This document shows positions 11,501 to 26,500 of a stretch of DNA of 64,000 nt, one piece after another; position 1 is the stretch's first letter; each line of letters opens with the position of its first letter. The notes beneath the pieces were generated by a model. That model ran no database searches. It saw only the letters and a program-made list of their open reading frames with translations, and was not told the origin of the DNA. The stretch covers positions 73,173,315 to 73,237,314 of the forward strand of contig CM054116.1 in NCBI GenBank assembly GCA_028673005.1. Reading direction: 5' to 3'. The translations under genes and the position numbers were made by a program. The stretch is from Tanypteryx hageni (Eukaryota > Arthropoda > Insecta > Odonata > Petaluridae).

Positions 11501-14500
11501 TATGTATGTGACACATTTTATTGCAAACTTTGGATTGATGTGGGAAATTACTTCATGAAATTCCACACTCGGAAATATTATATGTATCAAAGTAAACAGT
11601 AAATGGTACTAATTGCATTTCTGAAGCAGATATCAAAGTAAAATGTAAATTTATTTAATCATATATTCTAGAGCAGTGCAACCATTTCAGCATTTTAAAA
11701 TATTAATCTGAGTAGCCTAACAGTAAATACCTCAAAGATTTACCATTCTCTGTAAAGTACGATCAATTTTTGAGAGTTTTCAAATGTCATTTGGTAGAAA
11801 TCTATTTCCTTGTCTTTTTCTATTTGTCAGATATTGTTAAATATTGACTGAAATTTAAAAAAATTTCTCAGGAGGAAACCCTCCCAAGGAAAGAAAAGCG
11901 TCAGTACAAGAAGCGGAAGCACAAATCAGGTGTTGGATCTGCTAGAGTTAGTGGATTGGGTATGTCTCAGCTTCTGGGGCCAGATTCTGCAGGTGTTTAT
12001 GCTGCAGGTGATACGTTGAGCTCAGAGGATGACGATCGGGTTGGGGGGCACTCTCCTGGAGGAGCATCTCCTTCGGACCAGGATGATGAGACTGATACCT
12101 CGGAGGGTGGTCCCTTTGTGTTCCGTCGGAAAAAGTACTGCAATTACCATGCTGTGAGTATTATTGAAGTAGATGATATTTATTTGCTATTATAGTGATT
12201 TTGCTTCAACAGAATAACTTACAGAAGTTACTGGAAAAGGCAAGAATTCAATGAGCGTAAAAGTGTTTTATCAATATTTTCTTCAAGTTAAAACATCTTC
12301 TGGCTTATACCACTTGTTGCATAGAATTTCTGAAGTCAGTAAACGGTTGAAAATGCACATTTTGACTAAAAGGGAGTCTTTTTTATTTGTGTTTAACTAA
12401 ATGCTTTCCTCTCTGAATGAACAATTAATGGAGTGCCACTGATCAGGATTTCCTTGTAGTCCTGGCCTTCCAAATATTATAGCTGTTAAATTGTATCTTT
12501 TTTTTGTTAAGGTATTGCAGTTTTTATGTCATGAGAAGTTTGTTTTCTAAACACTCTTGTGGAGTGGCAAGTTATTATTGGTGTGCTTACTTAAAATTAC
12601 ATTGGTTAATGGCAAAATATTTTAAAATTATCTCATATATTTAATTTCTCCATATGTGGCATGGGAAAGTATTGTTTTCGTGAAATAAATTGATTTTGAG
12701 ATTTCAACGAAAATACGGTCCCCTGAACATGTTATGACCATTTTCTCGATGACCGTGTATCTGTGTGAGATAAGAAATTTATGGGCACTCGAACTCAAAA
12801 CCCATTAATCAGATCTACACAAAATTTTGTATTTGATATTTTTATTGGAGGGACAAGAGCTGATTAGTTTTTGATTAAAATCAGTCAACCAGAAGTGGGT
12901 GTTTACTCTTTGCACTTATCCGTTTCTTTCAAATATTTGCTTTAATACTTGATCAATGTAAAACATTATTGGAATAAAAGTTGTAGGAAACTGAATCTTC
13001 TACAACTATTGTTCGAAACATTTCCCCATATAACGCATTGGTTACGAGATATTTTAAAAATTACATTTTTTAGCTAACATCACCACACCACATAGATGCG
13101 ACTTTTGTAAACACTTTTGTCTGTGCCTAGTTACGTCTTAGTAATGTTCCTTTTTATTCTTAAATGTTGGAGCTTTGTTGCTATATCAGAAGGTTACGAT
13201 ATGAGTTTATTTCAGTTTTTTGTAAGGTCTTTGAATTTTTCTCTCAGTTTCTTAAAATATTTATTTTCATTTAACCTATTTGGAATTTTTAGAAATATTA
13301 CAGGTATGGAGAAAGTCATGTGGTGGCCACATCAGATTTTTTTACTATTGTGGTAACTGGGCTAAACATGAATTTTAGGTGGTTTTCCTTACAATTAGTC
13401 ATAAAGTTTGCCAAAGAAAGAGAATTATGAGGGGAAATGAAAAAATTAAGGTTTCCTATTTTTTTTACACAGAATTGGGTTAGCCCACATTGTAAAATTT
13501 TCCTCTGCAATAAGTACTTGCTAATACAAGTGGCCTACAGGTGTTGACATGTCCAACCAACCTGTTATTGCATGCAATGTAATCATTGAATATGGCAAAC
13601 ACTCTGAAGGAATATTCCCATGGAGAGATGCTTGCAGTTATTTGTTTTTTGTGAATTAAAGGCACCAACCTGATATAAATACAATGGGAACTTGTAGCTG
13701 TGTATAGGAGAAAGGGATAATGGTCTAACACAGGCTTCAAAATATTCTGCCAAAACCTATTCACCACTAGAAAGAAATCTACTCGCCCATAATTCATTTC
13801 TTTGTGGTTTAGGCTAAAAATCTACTTGTCACCTTACTTCTTTAAGTCGCCTGTGGCGAGTTGGCGAGCATATTTCTGGAACCCTTTCTGACATATATGG
13901 AAATGGTTTCACGTTTTTCAAAGTGGTCATGCAACTGTTGCTCATGAAGAAAGGAGTTGATATCCGAGCGCAGTCATAGGCTTTGTTGCACAATTTGATG
14001 CAGTTATTTCTGCAAACTCTTATGGACCTCCAAGAACAGTTTTGATGTGTGGAAAACTATGAATGAAGACCTGCATTATTGTAAAGTGTCCTGCCAGTGG
14101 GTTAGCAAACATCTGATGGAACATCAGATGTCTTTTCACATTAGTTTATCACTAACACACCTAATGAATTATGTTGCTGAAGGAACTGCTTTTGTAGAGA
14201 GGATTGTGATGGGAGATGAAACATGAATTCAACTCTATGAGCCTGAGTCAAAATGAGAATCGATGACATGAAAACATCCCATTTCATTCATCTCTTGAGA
14301 ACAGGCATGTCAAACATGAAGAGGCATCAGGGCCATGTTGAAGCAATGGATGGAAGGGCTGCATTAGAATGACAGTTGTTTATTGAGGGCCTGAGTTGGA
14401 AAAATAGACTTTATTTAGAAGATTGGACATCTGTTTTTCTGTTAAAACAATAATTTAGAAATGCGATGCATTAGGATGACAGTTGTTTATTGAGGACCTG

Positions 14501-17500
14501 AGTTGGAAAAATAGACTATTTAGAAGATTGGACATCTATTTTGCTGTTAAAACTATAATTTAGAAATGCGTTCTATTGTATCTCAATCGTTATGAAAAAA
14601 ATCTTCTTTCCTTCACAAAAACAATGTTTTTAAATTAAATCTTGAACTGTTTTGTTAAGACAGTAAGGCAGAGTAAGAGCTGTCAGTTTGGCATGCCTGC
14701 CTTAGAAGTTCAGTCTGTCTCAGCCTGCAGGAAAGGTGATAGGGGAAGTCTTATGGGACATGCATAGCATCATTTTCATAGACTGCACTCCACAAGAGCG
14801 TACTGTCAATGCAGCTCTATATTGATCAAGCTGAATGTTGCTATTCGCAAGAAGAGAGTAGGTTTGCTTTCAAAGGGTGTCTTGTTGCTGCATGACAGTG
14901 AATGACCTCATATGGCACAACAGACAGCAATTCTGAACACCTGGAATTGGGAGGTTCTTTCCTCTCGACCCTACAATCCAGACCTTGCTTTTGCTTAATT
15001 CAACTGTTTGGCAATCTAAACAAATATCTCCTAGGCCAGTGCTTTCTATTGGATAAGGACATTAAACAGGTGCTGAAGGTATAGTGTGGGCGGCAGAAAC
15101 AATATGACTAGTGTTTGAATAAGTTCGGAACTTATGTTGAAAAGTAGTTTATGTATGTGGTCATCTGTACATATTGTGGTTTCTGAAATACACAAGTCTG
15201 GGGTACAAAATTTGGGAATCTTAGTTTTTGGACAGCCTAATATAATATTTTTATATTTTGCAAACATCATTTTGGTTTGTAAAGCACTATAAATAGATTT
15301 TTCAAAGGCTATCTAAATAAAACATTCTTGTGAATGTAAATTTTTTATACAACAGTGGTTGTAAATTTGAGAATTCCATAGTTTTAATGCTAGAGAGATA
15401 ACATTTTGAATTTTTGTTATTGTGTTTAATAGGAATGCATTGACCTGTTCCATGTGACTTGAATATATTTAGTATCTTTAAGTTAGCATAGTGATTGTAA
15501 CATATTGGAAAAATTTTCTGATATACCTCTAATTATGTGCAATGTCAATCCTAATGACTTGAATCATGGTTTAATTTCTGGTTTGCCAAATTTACCAATT
15601 TTTATCATTAAATGCACAAAATTACTTTAGTTTATACCTTGTTTAGCATCTGAACTAAGTATGTAATATTTTGTTATACTGGCAAAATTAAGTAGATTGC
15701 TTTATTATTTTAATTGTGTTAAAAATAATTTGTATTGAATAATCTCTCTGATCCTCCTTTCTCATGGATCCAGGGTTGAAATTTCTCTTAAGGTTATTAG
15801 TCATTTGCATCTATGAAGTACCATATTGTCCCAAATATAAAGCGACCTCAAATATAACGTGACCCTAAGACTTTTGGAAAGTTTTTCAAGAAAAAACTAA
15901 ACCTCGAATATAACTCGACCCCAAATAACCTTCAGCCCATCTAACACAAGTTCCTCCCTCATTCATCCACCCTTTCTCCTGCACGTGAAAGATTACACCT
16001 GATGGTAACATTTCCTTTGGCATCCTTTTACGATTTAAAATTATATAGGGAGTCAGTTTTTGCCCATCGGCCGTGACTCCAAGCAGAACAGTTATCCTTG
16101 ATTTCTCATTTCCAGTGGGTTTTAACAACACCGATTTAGCTACGACTATTTTAAAATTCATGTGATAACTTTGTCAGATTCCTCTGTTAACCTGGGTTTT
16201 GGAAGAACCTTTTTTCTTAACATGATCAACACCCTTTTTGTCACCCATTGTTAAAATAATGGATGACTTAAAACTCGCTATAGTAGTTACAAAGAATATG
16301 CCGATTCATTTATAGCTTTAATTCAATGACTACTGAGGGGTTCAGCCACCGATTGAACTCGATCTATTCTCACCTCTGATGCTTTTTAAGTACAATGTAA
16401 CATACGCCTAATGTGTCTACAATGTAACAAGTATCTTGTAAACAGACGTGTGGAATGTATGGTAATTTTTTGAAACATGATTTTACGATCTTTTGAAATC
16501 ACTAGTACTCGAATATACTTTTAAAATTTCATTTTTTTTTTTAAAACATTGCGTTATATTCAGGACAATACGGTACTTGGTATTGGTGAATCTAAGTGTG
16601 CAACAATTTTTTCAAATTAAAATTTCCGAAGTTACTTTTAAAATTACTGGTTATTTGTAATTTATATAAAATGTGATTTTTTATCGTAAAACCAAATATA
16701 AATAAGAGAATAGAAAGTTTCATTATTTCTACAACATTGAGCTTAAATTGTCTTGTTTTTGACGGAATTTATAGCAATCAAAATTGCACTATAGGACCTT
16801 TTAGCTATTCATGTTTGAGTAATAGTTATTTTTTTGTATGTCAGCCATTGTCTGGAGGACTGGGTAATTGGCCATGGTGTAGTCGGGAAGAAGGTGGAAT
16901 GGCGGATCGAAAATTCCGCTACTGCCTGACTTCAATTTCAAAGCCTAAACCACAGTGCATTGGTTTTGCCCGAAGAAGGCTAGGCCGGGGAGGCAGGTTA
17001 GAAATTTAGTTTCAATCTCTGTATTTGGGTCTAATAAAAAACTTGGTTAAGTTATCTAAGGTTAAAACTATTGTTCATGTGAATTTTCCTGTAATTTTTG
17101 TCTCAAATTGATAATTCATTTTCCAAAAATCCTTTAATATGATATGTGGAAAATAACTTCTCTGTGATTTTTCCCTATTATTCTGCCTTTATTGATGATA
17201 TTTGACTTGAAGATTGGTTTGTTTTACTATGCATTATTATATTATGAACTCATTTGATGTTCTGATTACTGAATGTAAATTGATGGTAAATGATGTGTTT
17301 TTACACCTGGCACTTTATATTGTTTGTACTGCTATGGAAATTTTTGGAAGCACATGTACTTAAAGTTATTATTATTTTTATTTTAATTCAGGGTTATTCT
17401 AGACCGAGCTTGCTCATCTATGGATGAATATTGGGCATCTCTGGACTTCACGATATCTGAGGCAATGCCAACCAAACCAAAAGTTGGAACAAGCCCTGAA

Positions 17501-20500
17501 AAGCCTGCAGATGACTTTATTAGTGAAATCAAAAATGAGTGGTATGTTTCATAGACACTTGGTGAAAGATTTCATTTTACAGTTATACAATTGCAGTAAA
17601 AAATTTGATTGACATAATTTGAAGGACAAAATTGGATGTTTATTGTATCTAAAGTGCAATTTATGTAGTTATATGATTTTGATTGTGATATTGAATATGT
17701 TTTTTTTTTGTTTTTATAAAAGTTGATTTGCAAGACTAATCCAACTGCAGATTTGTTTTAAATGCTTTTTGTGGAAAATTTTAATGTCATGGCAGATCAA
17801 TAAATAGATCAAAAAGAGGTTGGAAATTATAATCTTCAGACAATTAATTTAGTATGAGTATGCATTGCTCCATAGACCTAGTAATTTAAACTTCATTCTA
17901 AAAACATGTCTTTGTTTGACATTCAAATTTGAAATTTAATTTACAAGATTTTTTAAAAGAGTTATGGTGTGAGGTGTTTTATCATGAACCACATTTGAAT
18001 TAAAAAAATGTTTTCTGGATAATTATTTTGGGCGTAACTTTTCTATTTTTTTTTTGTTTTCTTGGCCTTACTTGTGGGGCATTATTTAAAACTTTTGGCT
18101 GGTTCCAAAACATTGCAGTTTGTTCTGATATAGTTTAACTAAAATATTTTTGCTACTATGTATTGTTTTTATTGCTGTATTTTTCTGTGCTGTGCTTGTG
18201 TTAGGTTGCACTTCAGACCAAAGACTCCCCCCATGACGGGTGAAGAAGAAGAGGATGAAGAGAGTGATGGGGGAGAAAAGAGCATGGATAGAGTTTGCGA
18301 ACTTCCTTCGACCATCAGTGTGGATGTTGAGGAGGGTGGTACTATCAAGACAGTTGAATATGCTTTGGAAGATCTTATGCCAAACATCGAAGGGACACCC
18401 ACTCTATCACCCTCATTCCTTCAACTGCTTCAGCAGCAAAAGCGTCTGTTGGAGTTGCAAGATGAGGATGAGGAGATGAGCGAGGAAGAAGACCATAGTG
18501 AAGGATGGCAAGGAGGAAAGAGGTCAGGAGGGAAGATGGGTTCACCTACATCTCCAAACCAGTCTTCGCCTCCCCACCTGTCTTCTCCACCCAACAGGCA
18601 CAACCGGCCACATCCTAGGCATAGCCCACTACATCCCAGAACCAGGCGAAGGTCATCATCGTTTTCCTCTCAGCCCTCGTCCCTCTTCAACACCAGTGAC
18701 TCTTCGTCTGTGGTCCCATCAAATCTCCCTGACCAACCAACTCCTTCTGGAGCATCATTGCTTACAGCCTACTCTATAGTCCGAGGCCCAAAGCGGTGCC
18801 AATCCTCCTTACCAACATCTTCCCAGGTGTCGTTGTTTCCTAGTCCTCCTTCCCACTTGGGCAAGAGCAACTGTTTATCCTCACCAAGCAGAGGAAGTGG
18901 AGTGAGTTGTGACACCTCTAGTGGAGTAAGTGATGGTGTTGAATTGGTAGCAGGAAATGGTGATAGAGACACAAATGGTGTGCCAGGGAGGGGATTGGGC
19001 AGTGTTGGGGGATGTGTTGTGGTTGGTGGCGTTTCCCTTTCAAATGGACCCCTCCAAGAAAGTAAGTTATTTATTCTCGTAGTGATTATGTTCAATAATA
19101 GTGTTTTGTTTTAATACATTTGCATATAGCCTCAATATTTTTTCTTCTAATAAATATTTTCCACCAATTGTGTCAGCTTTTATAAATTATTTTCATTCTG
19201 TATTTTATCATAGGAACTTTTATGTTTTCTCTAAGAGTTGGTAGTTGATTGCCTCTCCTAGTACTTGATTTTTCATAATTAATTGATTAAAACATTCTTA
19301 ATGTTTCAGCGGACTATTCCTTAGTGATATAATAATTGCCTCGCTACTCAGTACTAGTATGTATGAGAAATAACAATCTTAAATTTTTTTATTATTATGT
19401 TAAGATTTATTGAGTATTTAACGTGGAAATATTCTTGCCTTGCAATTGTCACTCTCTTTCATATTAAAGTTAACCAGAGGGTTTTGAAGTTAGGGACTGC
19501 ATCCGATTATGCTGTGTTACTTTAACATAGAAAATATAATCCATTTATGCTTTATGTTTGCATTTAGAAGTGGTTTTTTTAATTATATTTTGATAACCTG
19601 TTGTCTTATGACATGTTGCCTGGGCTTTGATCTATGAAGGAATGTCTGCTGTATTTCTTTACGATTCAAGATAAATAAGTGCAGGTATCATCTGTTAATA
19701 AAGTACTCATTAGGAACGGATTAGATTTAGCAAAACAATACTGAATTAGATAAATGATTGGAACTGTTAATTTATGCTGGATGCAAGTGATGAAGTAAGA
19801 TTAATAACAATTTCTCTACAACAGTTTGTTTTTAAAGAATATAAAGAAAGTTTTTATCTACAGTTCAAGTTAATTTGATTGTTTAAAATGCGTAAGTTCA
19901 GGATATAGGTGTCTTGAGTATTGCCTTTGTATTAGCATTAAGACATAACAAAATTGCATTTTCATTCAGTTTGTACTTGTAGAATTCTTATTTTTTTATT
20001 CTTCCTGTGGTTCCTATAATTTCATCTCCTTTAGTAATTGCGACCATATGTGCATCTACATTTTTAAGATCTTAAAAATTGGAAATATGTCATCAAAATA
20101 TTATTCATTCTATTTGGAAGAAATTTGTCTTTAGTTTTCACCAAATCTAAGTTTGTATAAAATGTTAATTTTGAAGATCAATTTTCTTAAATGTAAATAT
20201 TACTTTCAGAGATAAAATTTTGAAAACTATAAGACTAGTAGACACTGTGGGGTTATGCAATGGTAATATGACATCAAATTAGTCTCATTATCAAATTACC
20301 TGTGTAGACTAACTAGTTTTTCAAAATAGTTTTGTAGATGCTCACAAAGAATATGATATTTGTCCCCAAATTATTTGTAGAAACTGTCATTTGACATTTC
20401 TTACATTTGTTTAGAATTTGTCTCAAATATTAGGTTAGCTTTTAGGCCTTAAATTTTTAACCCACCTTTGCAATACATAGCGAAATTTGATTGTATTAAG

Positions 20501-23500
20501 AAATAAACATGCTAATTATCAATAAGAAAAATAAAAGTGGTTTTTGAATATTTTATTCTTAACCCTTACCCTGGCAATGGCAGTTTTGCCATCATTGCCA
20601 GTGCGCCCTTTTTTACATGTCAATGTTGACTTGATATTTTTTGAATGTTGGTTTTTTTGCTATCTACTGAGTGGCTGTCGTAAAAATTTCTCAATTGGTT
20701 GAATTAAAGTGAAATTATTGGTAAAACCTTGCATTTAAGTCACAAAGCATTAAAGTACCCTGCCAGGGAAAGGGTTAAGTGTATTTTTCTTTAAAATTGA
20801 CCAATTTTATAGATTCTGAATCATTGTAAGTAGTCGAAGCTCAAAATAAGATTTTAAAAGTTTAACCAAATTTAAATTTAAACATAGGATATATACATTT
20901 AAGGCAGTATAATTATATTTGATGTTTTTCTGTTTTCATAATTAATCAGCACCATTCATATACATATACGGTACATTTTAAAACACCCAACTTGATCATA
21001 GTAAACCATATTTAATCCAAGAATAATTGTTTTGTATTTATTTTGGCATTAAATAAATACACCCGTTGAGAAGGTACATTGCTTATCTTATTTTTTGTTA
21101 AAAATATTCATTTTGTAAAATACTGAGTACTTTAATTATTTCTTTTTAATAATCTTCTTAAGAATATACAGTAACTAAATATTTAGTTAGACTAAGGGTT
21201 GTTATGATCATAAATTAAAATTTAATTGCTTTAGAAAAAATGCTGTTTTTTGGTACCAATTGTGATTGTTATGAGAGAGCTTTTACTTTATAAAAGAAAT
21301 GAATATATTTACAAATTTTCTTCACGAAGGAATAATTAAAGGCTGATTTTTATTTTTAAACTTATTGAGATGCCAGTCTTGTAGAACGTCATTTTGTTTT
21401 GCCTTGAATGTTTTTATTGTATAAAATGCATAATGTATTTATTTTAATGATCCCAGAAATTGAAATAACAATATTTTTATTGAGAATAGTAAATGTTATT
21501 CATTTAGCCTTTAATTGAGGAAAATATAGCAGACTAAATTCTATGTATATTCTTATTTATTCATTATCTCTTCTTCAGGTGCTCTGACAAGGCATTCAAC
21601 AACAACCCAGGCCCAAGTTGGCCTCTCTGCAGAAAACGCTTCTAGTTCTTCCGTTCTCACATTGCATCATCTGCCGTCCATCCCACAATCACAAAAGCAG
21701 TCTCCCAATACGCTTAAGGCTACGGCCACTTCACAGTCATCGTCTGCATCATTATCATTGTTGTCTACGAGTCATCCTCAGTCATCAATGCCCGTGTCTA
21801 AACAGAATACCCTTAATCTGACAACAGCATCTATCATTACCAACTCCCTATCGCTAACCAATTCCCTTTCTTCGTCTCAGCTCAACCAAATGAGCACAGT
21901 TCATACTTCATCTTGCCCTATGTCCTCTGCCCTTCTCCCATCCTCGGCCTCCGTGCTTGGCTCAAAGTCAGTGGGGCCTTCTGTGTCCTCTGCTGCAACC
22001 GCTGCTGCGCACAACTCGAAACTGCTTGTGGGGGGGAGGGCATTGCCTTTGTCAATGGCCACTCCTCCACTCCCAGCTCCTCCTCCACACACATCTCCCT
22101 CTGCGCCTCCTATGGCACCCCTGCTGCCTCCTCACCCTACACAGTCATCTTCGACGCTGCATAAGGAAGCAGCATTGAAGGGGTAAGGGAATTACCAAAT
22201 TTTCATGCATGATTGTTTTAGTAGAATAATATGGTTGTATAAATATGTATTGTATCATGAGTCTAGCTATAGTGTAAGTTTTTCATGAAAATATTTTACT
22301 GAGCAAACATTTAGCTTAAAATCAATAAGGAGTTATTCAAAATACTCCCAGAAAATATAATTGCAAAATTTCAACGCACTACTTCTGTATCTTCTACGAT
22401 TAGCTTTTCTAAGTTGAAAATTGGTACCATAGCTGATGTTTGGTTAAATATGAAAGAGTAGATGTGAATGTGACATGTTTTAATTGATGTCAGTGTTACA
22501 TGTAATGTGAGCTTTTTGAAGAATTTTTAGGTAAGATCTACTGAAGGATAAGAATTATAGAAATGACTTGGAATTAATTTTTAATCTATTTGATTTTCTA
22601 TAAGTGTCATTTTTAAATTTGTAGAAATGTTTTGTTTGATTTTTTTATTTTAAATTTCAAGCACTCAAAACTATCAAAATCACAGTATACCAAAACTTCC
22701 CATATATCTTTCTTTTTTATGTCTTACCTGCTTATGAAAATTTGGAATTTTATTCTTCTATTGACATTTGTTTATCAAGCTTGATGTAGATAAGAAATTG
22801 CAGTAGTTAGTTTATGTCCATGATATATTTTTCCAAATTTAAGTAAGTTCTGTGAAAGCACCTCAGATACTTCCTCTGATTTAATTGAAATTATATACAT
22901 TTCTTAAGATTGTTTTATCACTCAAAAGACATTGGAAAAACATGAAGTACATGAATATATGTGTTGCGTTTGTGATAAATGCTGATTCAGCTATTAAGTT
23001 CATGTTAATTTTTTCAGTAAATTATTTACATAAATCATCTTAGCTATTGGATCATCTAATTTCAGAATAAAACTGGAAAATTTTTAATTGTTCGTGTAAT
23101 TGTTCATGAAATCACCTTGATAATGTGAGTCAAGTTTTGGATATAAAATGTCTCATCCATTCCTTCACATTAAACACAAAGTGAGCAATGTTACTTACCT
23201 AAATATTATATGAAATTCAAGAAATTAATCAGAATGGGACTTGAAGAAATAAAGCAATTTGGCATTAGGGCGAGTTCTTTTCTGCTGGGGATGAATCTCT
23301 GAAAACTACAGCATATAACAAAATTACATATAGCTAAACTTCATTTTGCTATACATGTAGTGGTAAATGTAGGAGTTATGTACCTGAAGATTTATTGTGA
23401 CTTATATGAACCATTTATATCCAAGTAGAGCATGATGATACAGTACATAAGACATATGTCAAATGTTAGTTTACAGAATGAAGTAAAATTAATATCTGAA

Positions 23501-26500
23501 AAACTTTTATCTTATATGACTCTGAAGCTTGTTTTTGAAGTTTTGCATGTGTAAGGAGTTGTGATGTGGTGTTATTACTCAGACAAAGGGGCATGCTTAT
23601 TCTTAAGTATTTTATGCTATGCAGTGCTATTGTATAAAAATCTACAAAATTCATTTACTTGATTGATTTTTTGTTAATAATTGAATGAGCTATAATTTAA
23701 ATGTAAAGTTGACATCAGCTTGACCTAACTAGAATTCACAGGCTGAAAAAAGCATCATGAAGGCTACATTGTTTTTGTTGGCAAAATAGACATCTACACA
23801 GCTTTATGCCATTAACATACAATACCACGAAGAAAGAGTTTGAACTTTACCATATTTGGAATGTCTGGAATTTCATCTTTTGTTCTTCACTTATGATGTA
23901 TATACTAAGGGATGGGACATATATGGTAACGTTTTCCTTGATTCACTGGCAGTATTTTAGCAAGACAACTTATAATGAGTAGGATTGTAAATGATTCATT
24001 TTTCGGACTTTTATTAAGAAGAGTTATCCTTTTCCCCTGTGATTATTGGCTGAATGTTACAGAATTTTCTATTTTTATGACTCCCTATTTCTCCCATTAG
24101 TTATATTTAATATATAAAGAAGAGTGTCTGTCAGTGTGTCCTCTATGCATTCAGACACCACAAAAGCCAGCACAACCAAATTTTGCATTGAATTCACTTT
24201 CATCTAGGGATATGTCAAGGTTTATGTTTGCATCCAATTCCAAGGTCCCGAGTTTGGCTCCAGAATCTTTACTTTTTCCCATTAGAATATATGTATACAT
24301 ATATATATGATGATGAGGTACTGATAAAAAACTTATTCAGAGAAAATTTTGAGAATTTTTAACATATATATAGTCAAACCCCAATTTAGTGCCACCATTT
24401 GTCCATCATGCTTGCTCTCTGTAATCATAAGATTGAAGTTCTGTTCACAATGACTCATGGGCAGTATACATGGATATAGGGAGGCACTAAATCAAGGTTT
24501 GACTTAATCATTATAAATAGCTGCTTCGTAAATATATAGGACACGAGTTGTGGGTGCTTGCATATAGCGAGCACTAAAATATCACCATATATCAAGATCT
24601 AAACTTGTAAATAAACCAACGAGATGAGTAATAGCAGAATATTTATAATTTTCCTTGAAATTAAGGCAACTATCCGTATTTTCCAAATTCTCTGGCAATC
24701 AGCTCGTGTCCAAGTTTTCGTATTTCAAGTTTCGCGACTCAAATCGCCCTGCATGAGCAATAAGAATAATCATCATTAAAACAATACCCTATACATTAAA
24801 TTATGGATAAATTAGGATATTTTCTGTTAAGATTATGGCATCATCATCTATGCCTTTTTTGCACGAATTGGATAAAAAATTGCGAAATAGGTATGATGCC
24901 ATTATATTTAAGAATTGAAAATAGTTAAAATCTCTCAAAAAACTACGAAACAACATTAAAATACTTTTCATGTTTTACCGTCACTTCTATCAGTATTGCT
25001 TCTCCTGTTGTGATCCTTTATAGTCCTAGAGAAAAACAAACCTATTCGCTCCTTCCTACAGTCGATATCCCAAATTTAATCATCGTGTTTGTGTTTTCAG
25101 TAGTATGTGAGAATTACAATTATATATGATACCCTAAATCACAGTGCTTGATACAATTAGTGTTTTTGATACAGTAAAATCTTACATATTATTGGAAGAA
25201 AATATTGGTGATGATGTTTTCATAATATGCATGATATTGGAATTTAGAGTAAGTTAACTTATATGCTTATGGGAATAATTAAATTAAAGAAAAATGAAAA
25301 AATATATTTCCGTAACTTGAATTTTCTATAACTCGAATAATTGTTGCTTTCCCTTGAGATTCGAGTTATGAAAGTTCCACTGTTATTCGTTATGCTGGCA
25401 TTAATTTCCATTAAAAGCATTAAATCTCTGCAATCCTAACGTATAATATCAAAACCCTTTAAAAGCATTGAGGTCATTGCCATAGTATTTAAAGATTTCC
25501 ATTGTTGAAAAGAGGAAAAATTCACTTTTTTCCAGTTAAAAACAAATATTTACACTAATTCGGTATGTATTTTAATTCGGCCTTCAGAAATTAAGAACTC
25601 TGGTCTTTCAGCTAGACAACTTCTTTTTTCGAGTTCATATTTGTATTTTAAGTAATTTAAAAATGCATTTTTAGAAAGCCTTGCACTGAATCCCATGCTT
25701 TTCTTTTGGGGTATTGAAATGAAACATTGGGGTTAAAAATGCCCCTTAAATATGAACTTTTTAGGAATTTTCGGTTTTTCTGGTTGGTTGTGACTAAAAA
25801 CCTATAATCGTGCTAAATTTCAAGTCTGTAGCTCATTTGGAAGTGCCTAAACATTAGTATCCTCCTATCATTATATATCGACGTTTCTTACAGAGGAGGA
25901 GGAGGATACTAATGTTTAGGCACTGCCAGATGAGCTGGAGATTCAAAATTTTTTTCTTAGGTGGGATTTTGTGCAAAACCGACTAGAAAAAACGAAAATA
26001 TTGAAAAAGTGCAACAATGCGGCCGCTAAAAATTCGCAATTGTTTAAACAAATTTTCAAGGTTTATGTATTTCCAAATGTGCTACGGAGCTGAAATTATT
26101 TCGATAGGTAGGATTTGTAAAATAACGAAATAGGGATTATACAAATTTTGATATTTTAATTTGTTTGGCAGTTAAAAATTCTTAAATTTTAAACAAATAG
26201 GTAAATGTTAAGGCACTACTCGGCGAGTTAGGGAGCTGAAATTTTTAAATTATTTATATTTTAGCCTAAATAAACGAATAAACATTTCAATGTATCCATG
26301 AATTTGTTATTGCTGCCATTAAAAATTATTTAAATTTAAACAATTACAAAAATGTTATTTCACTTCTAATTGTGTCATAAATTTAAATTTTGGTAAAAAT
26401 GTGTGGCATTATTAACCCAATGTGGGAAATGTAATTTAATTTAATATAATTTAATATATAATTTTCCTCATAATTAAGGCAACTATCTGTAATTTCCAAA

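Larger units (their letters stand above)
8319..11871 (+). other. E(Pc) intron 6
   Basis: 3.55-kb GT-AG intron carrying a TA-flanked MITE (8969-9155), an hAT element with a perfect 8-bp duplication (9670-9957) and a decayed hAT (about 10589-10854). The rest is AT-rich with nothing recognised. Confidence 0.8.
12154..16844 (+). other. E(Pc) intron 7
   Basis: 4.7-kb GT-AG intron holding a 690-bp dispersed repeat (12644-13335), a mariner transposase pseudogene (about 13940-15190) and a pogo-like element (15821-16573). Confidence 0.8.

Noticed and set aside
18169..19095. Overlapping open frames on both strands across E(Pc) exon 10
   Set aside because: They are shadows of the Ser/Pro-rich exon, whose frame is fixed by splice phase and by HFRPKTPP at its start.
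21901..22178. Several alternative frames in exon 11
   Set aside because: Low-complexity GC-richer coding sequence opens other frames; only one is in phase with exons 10 and 12.
25172..25382. Possible Tigger-like element (right end GTTCCACTG, inner AACTCGAA)
   Set aside because: The right end looks right, but the left end (CAGTAAAATC) matches poorly and the flanks do not both give TA.
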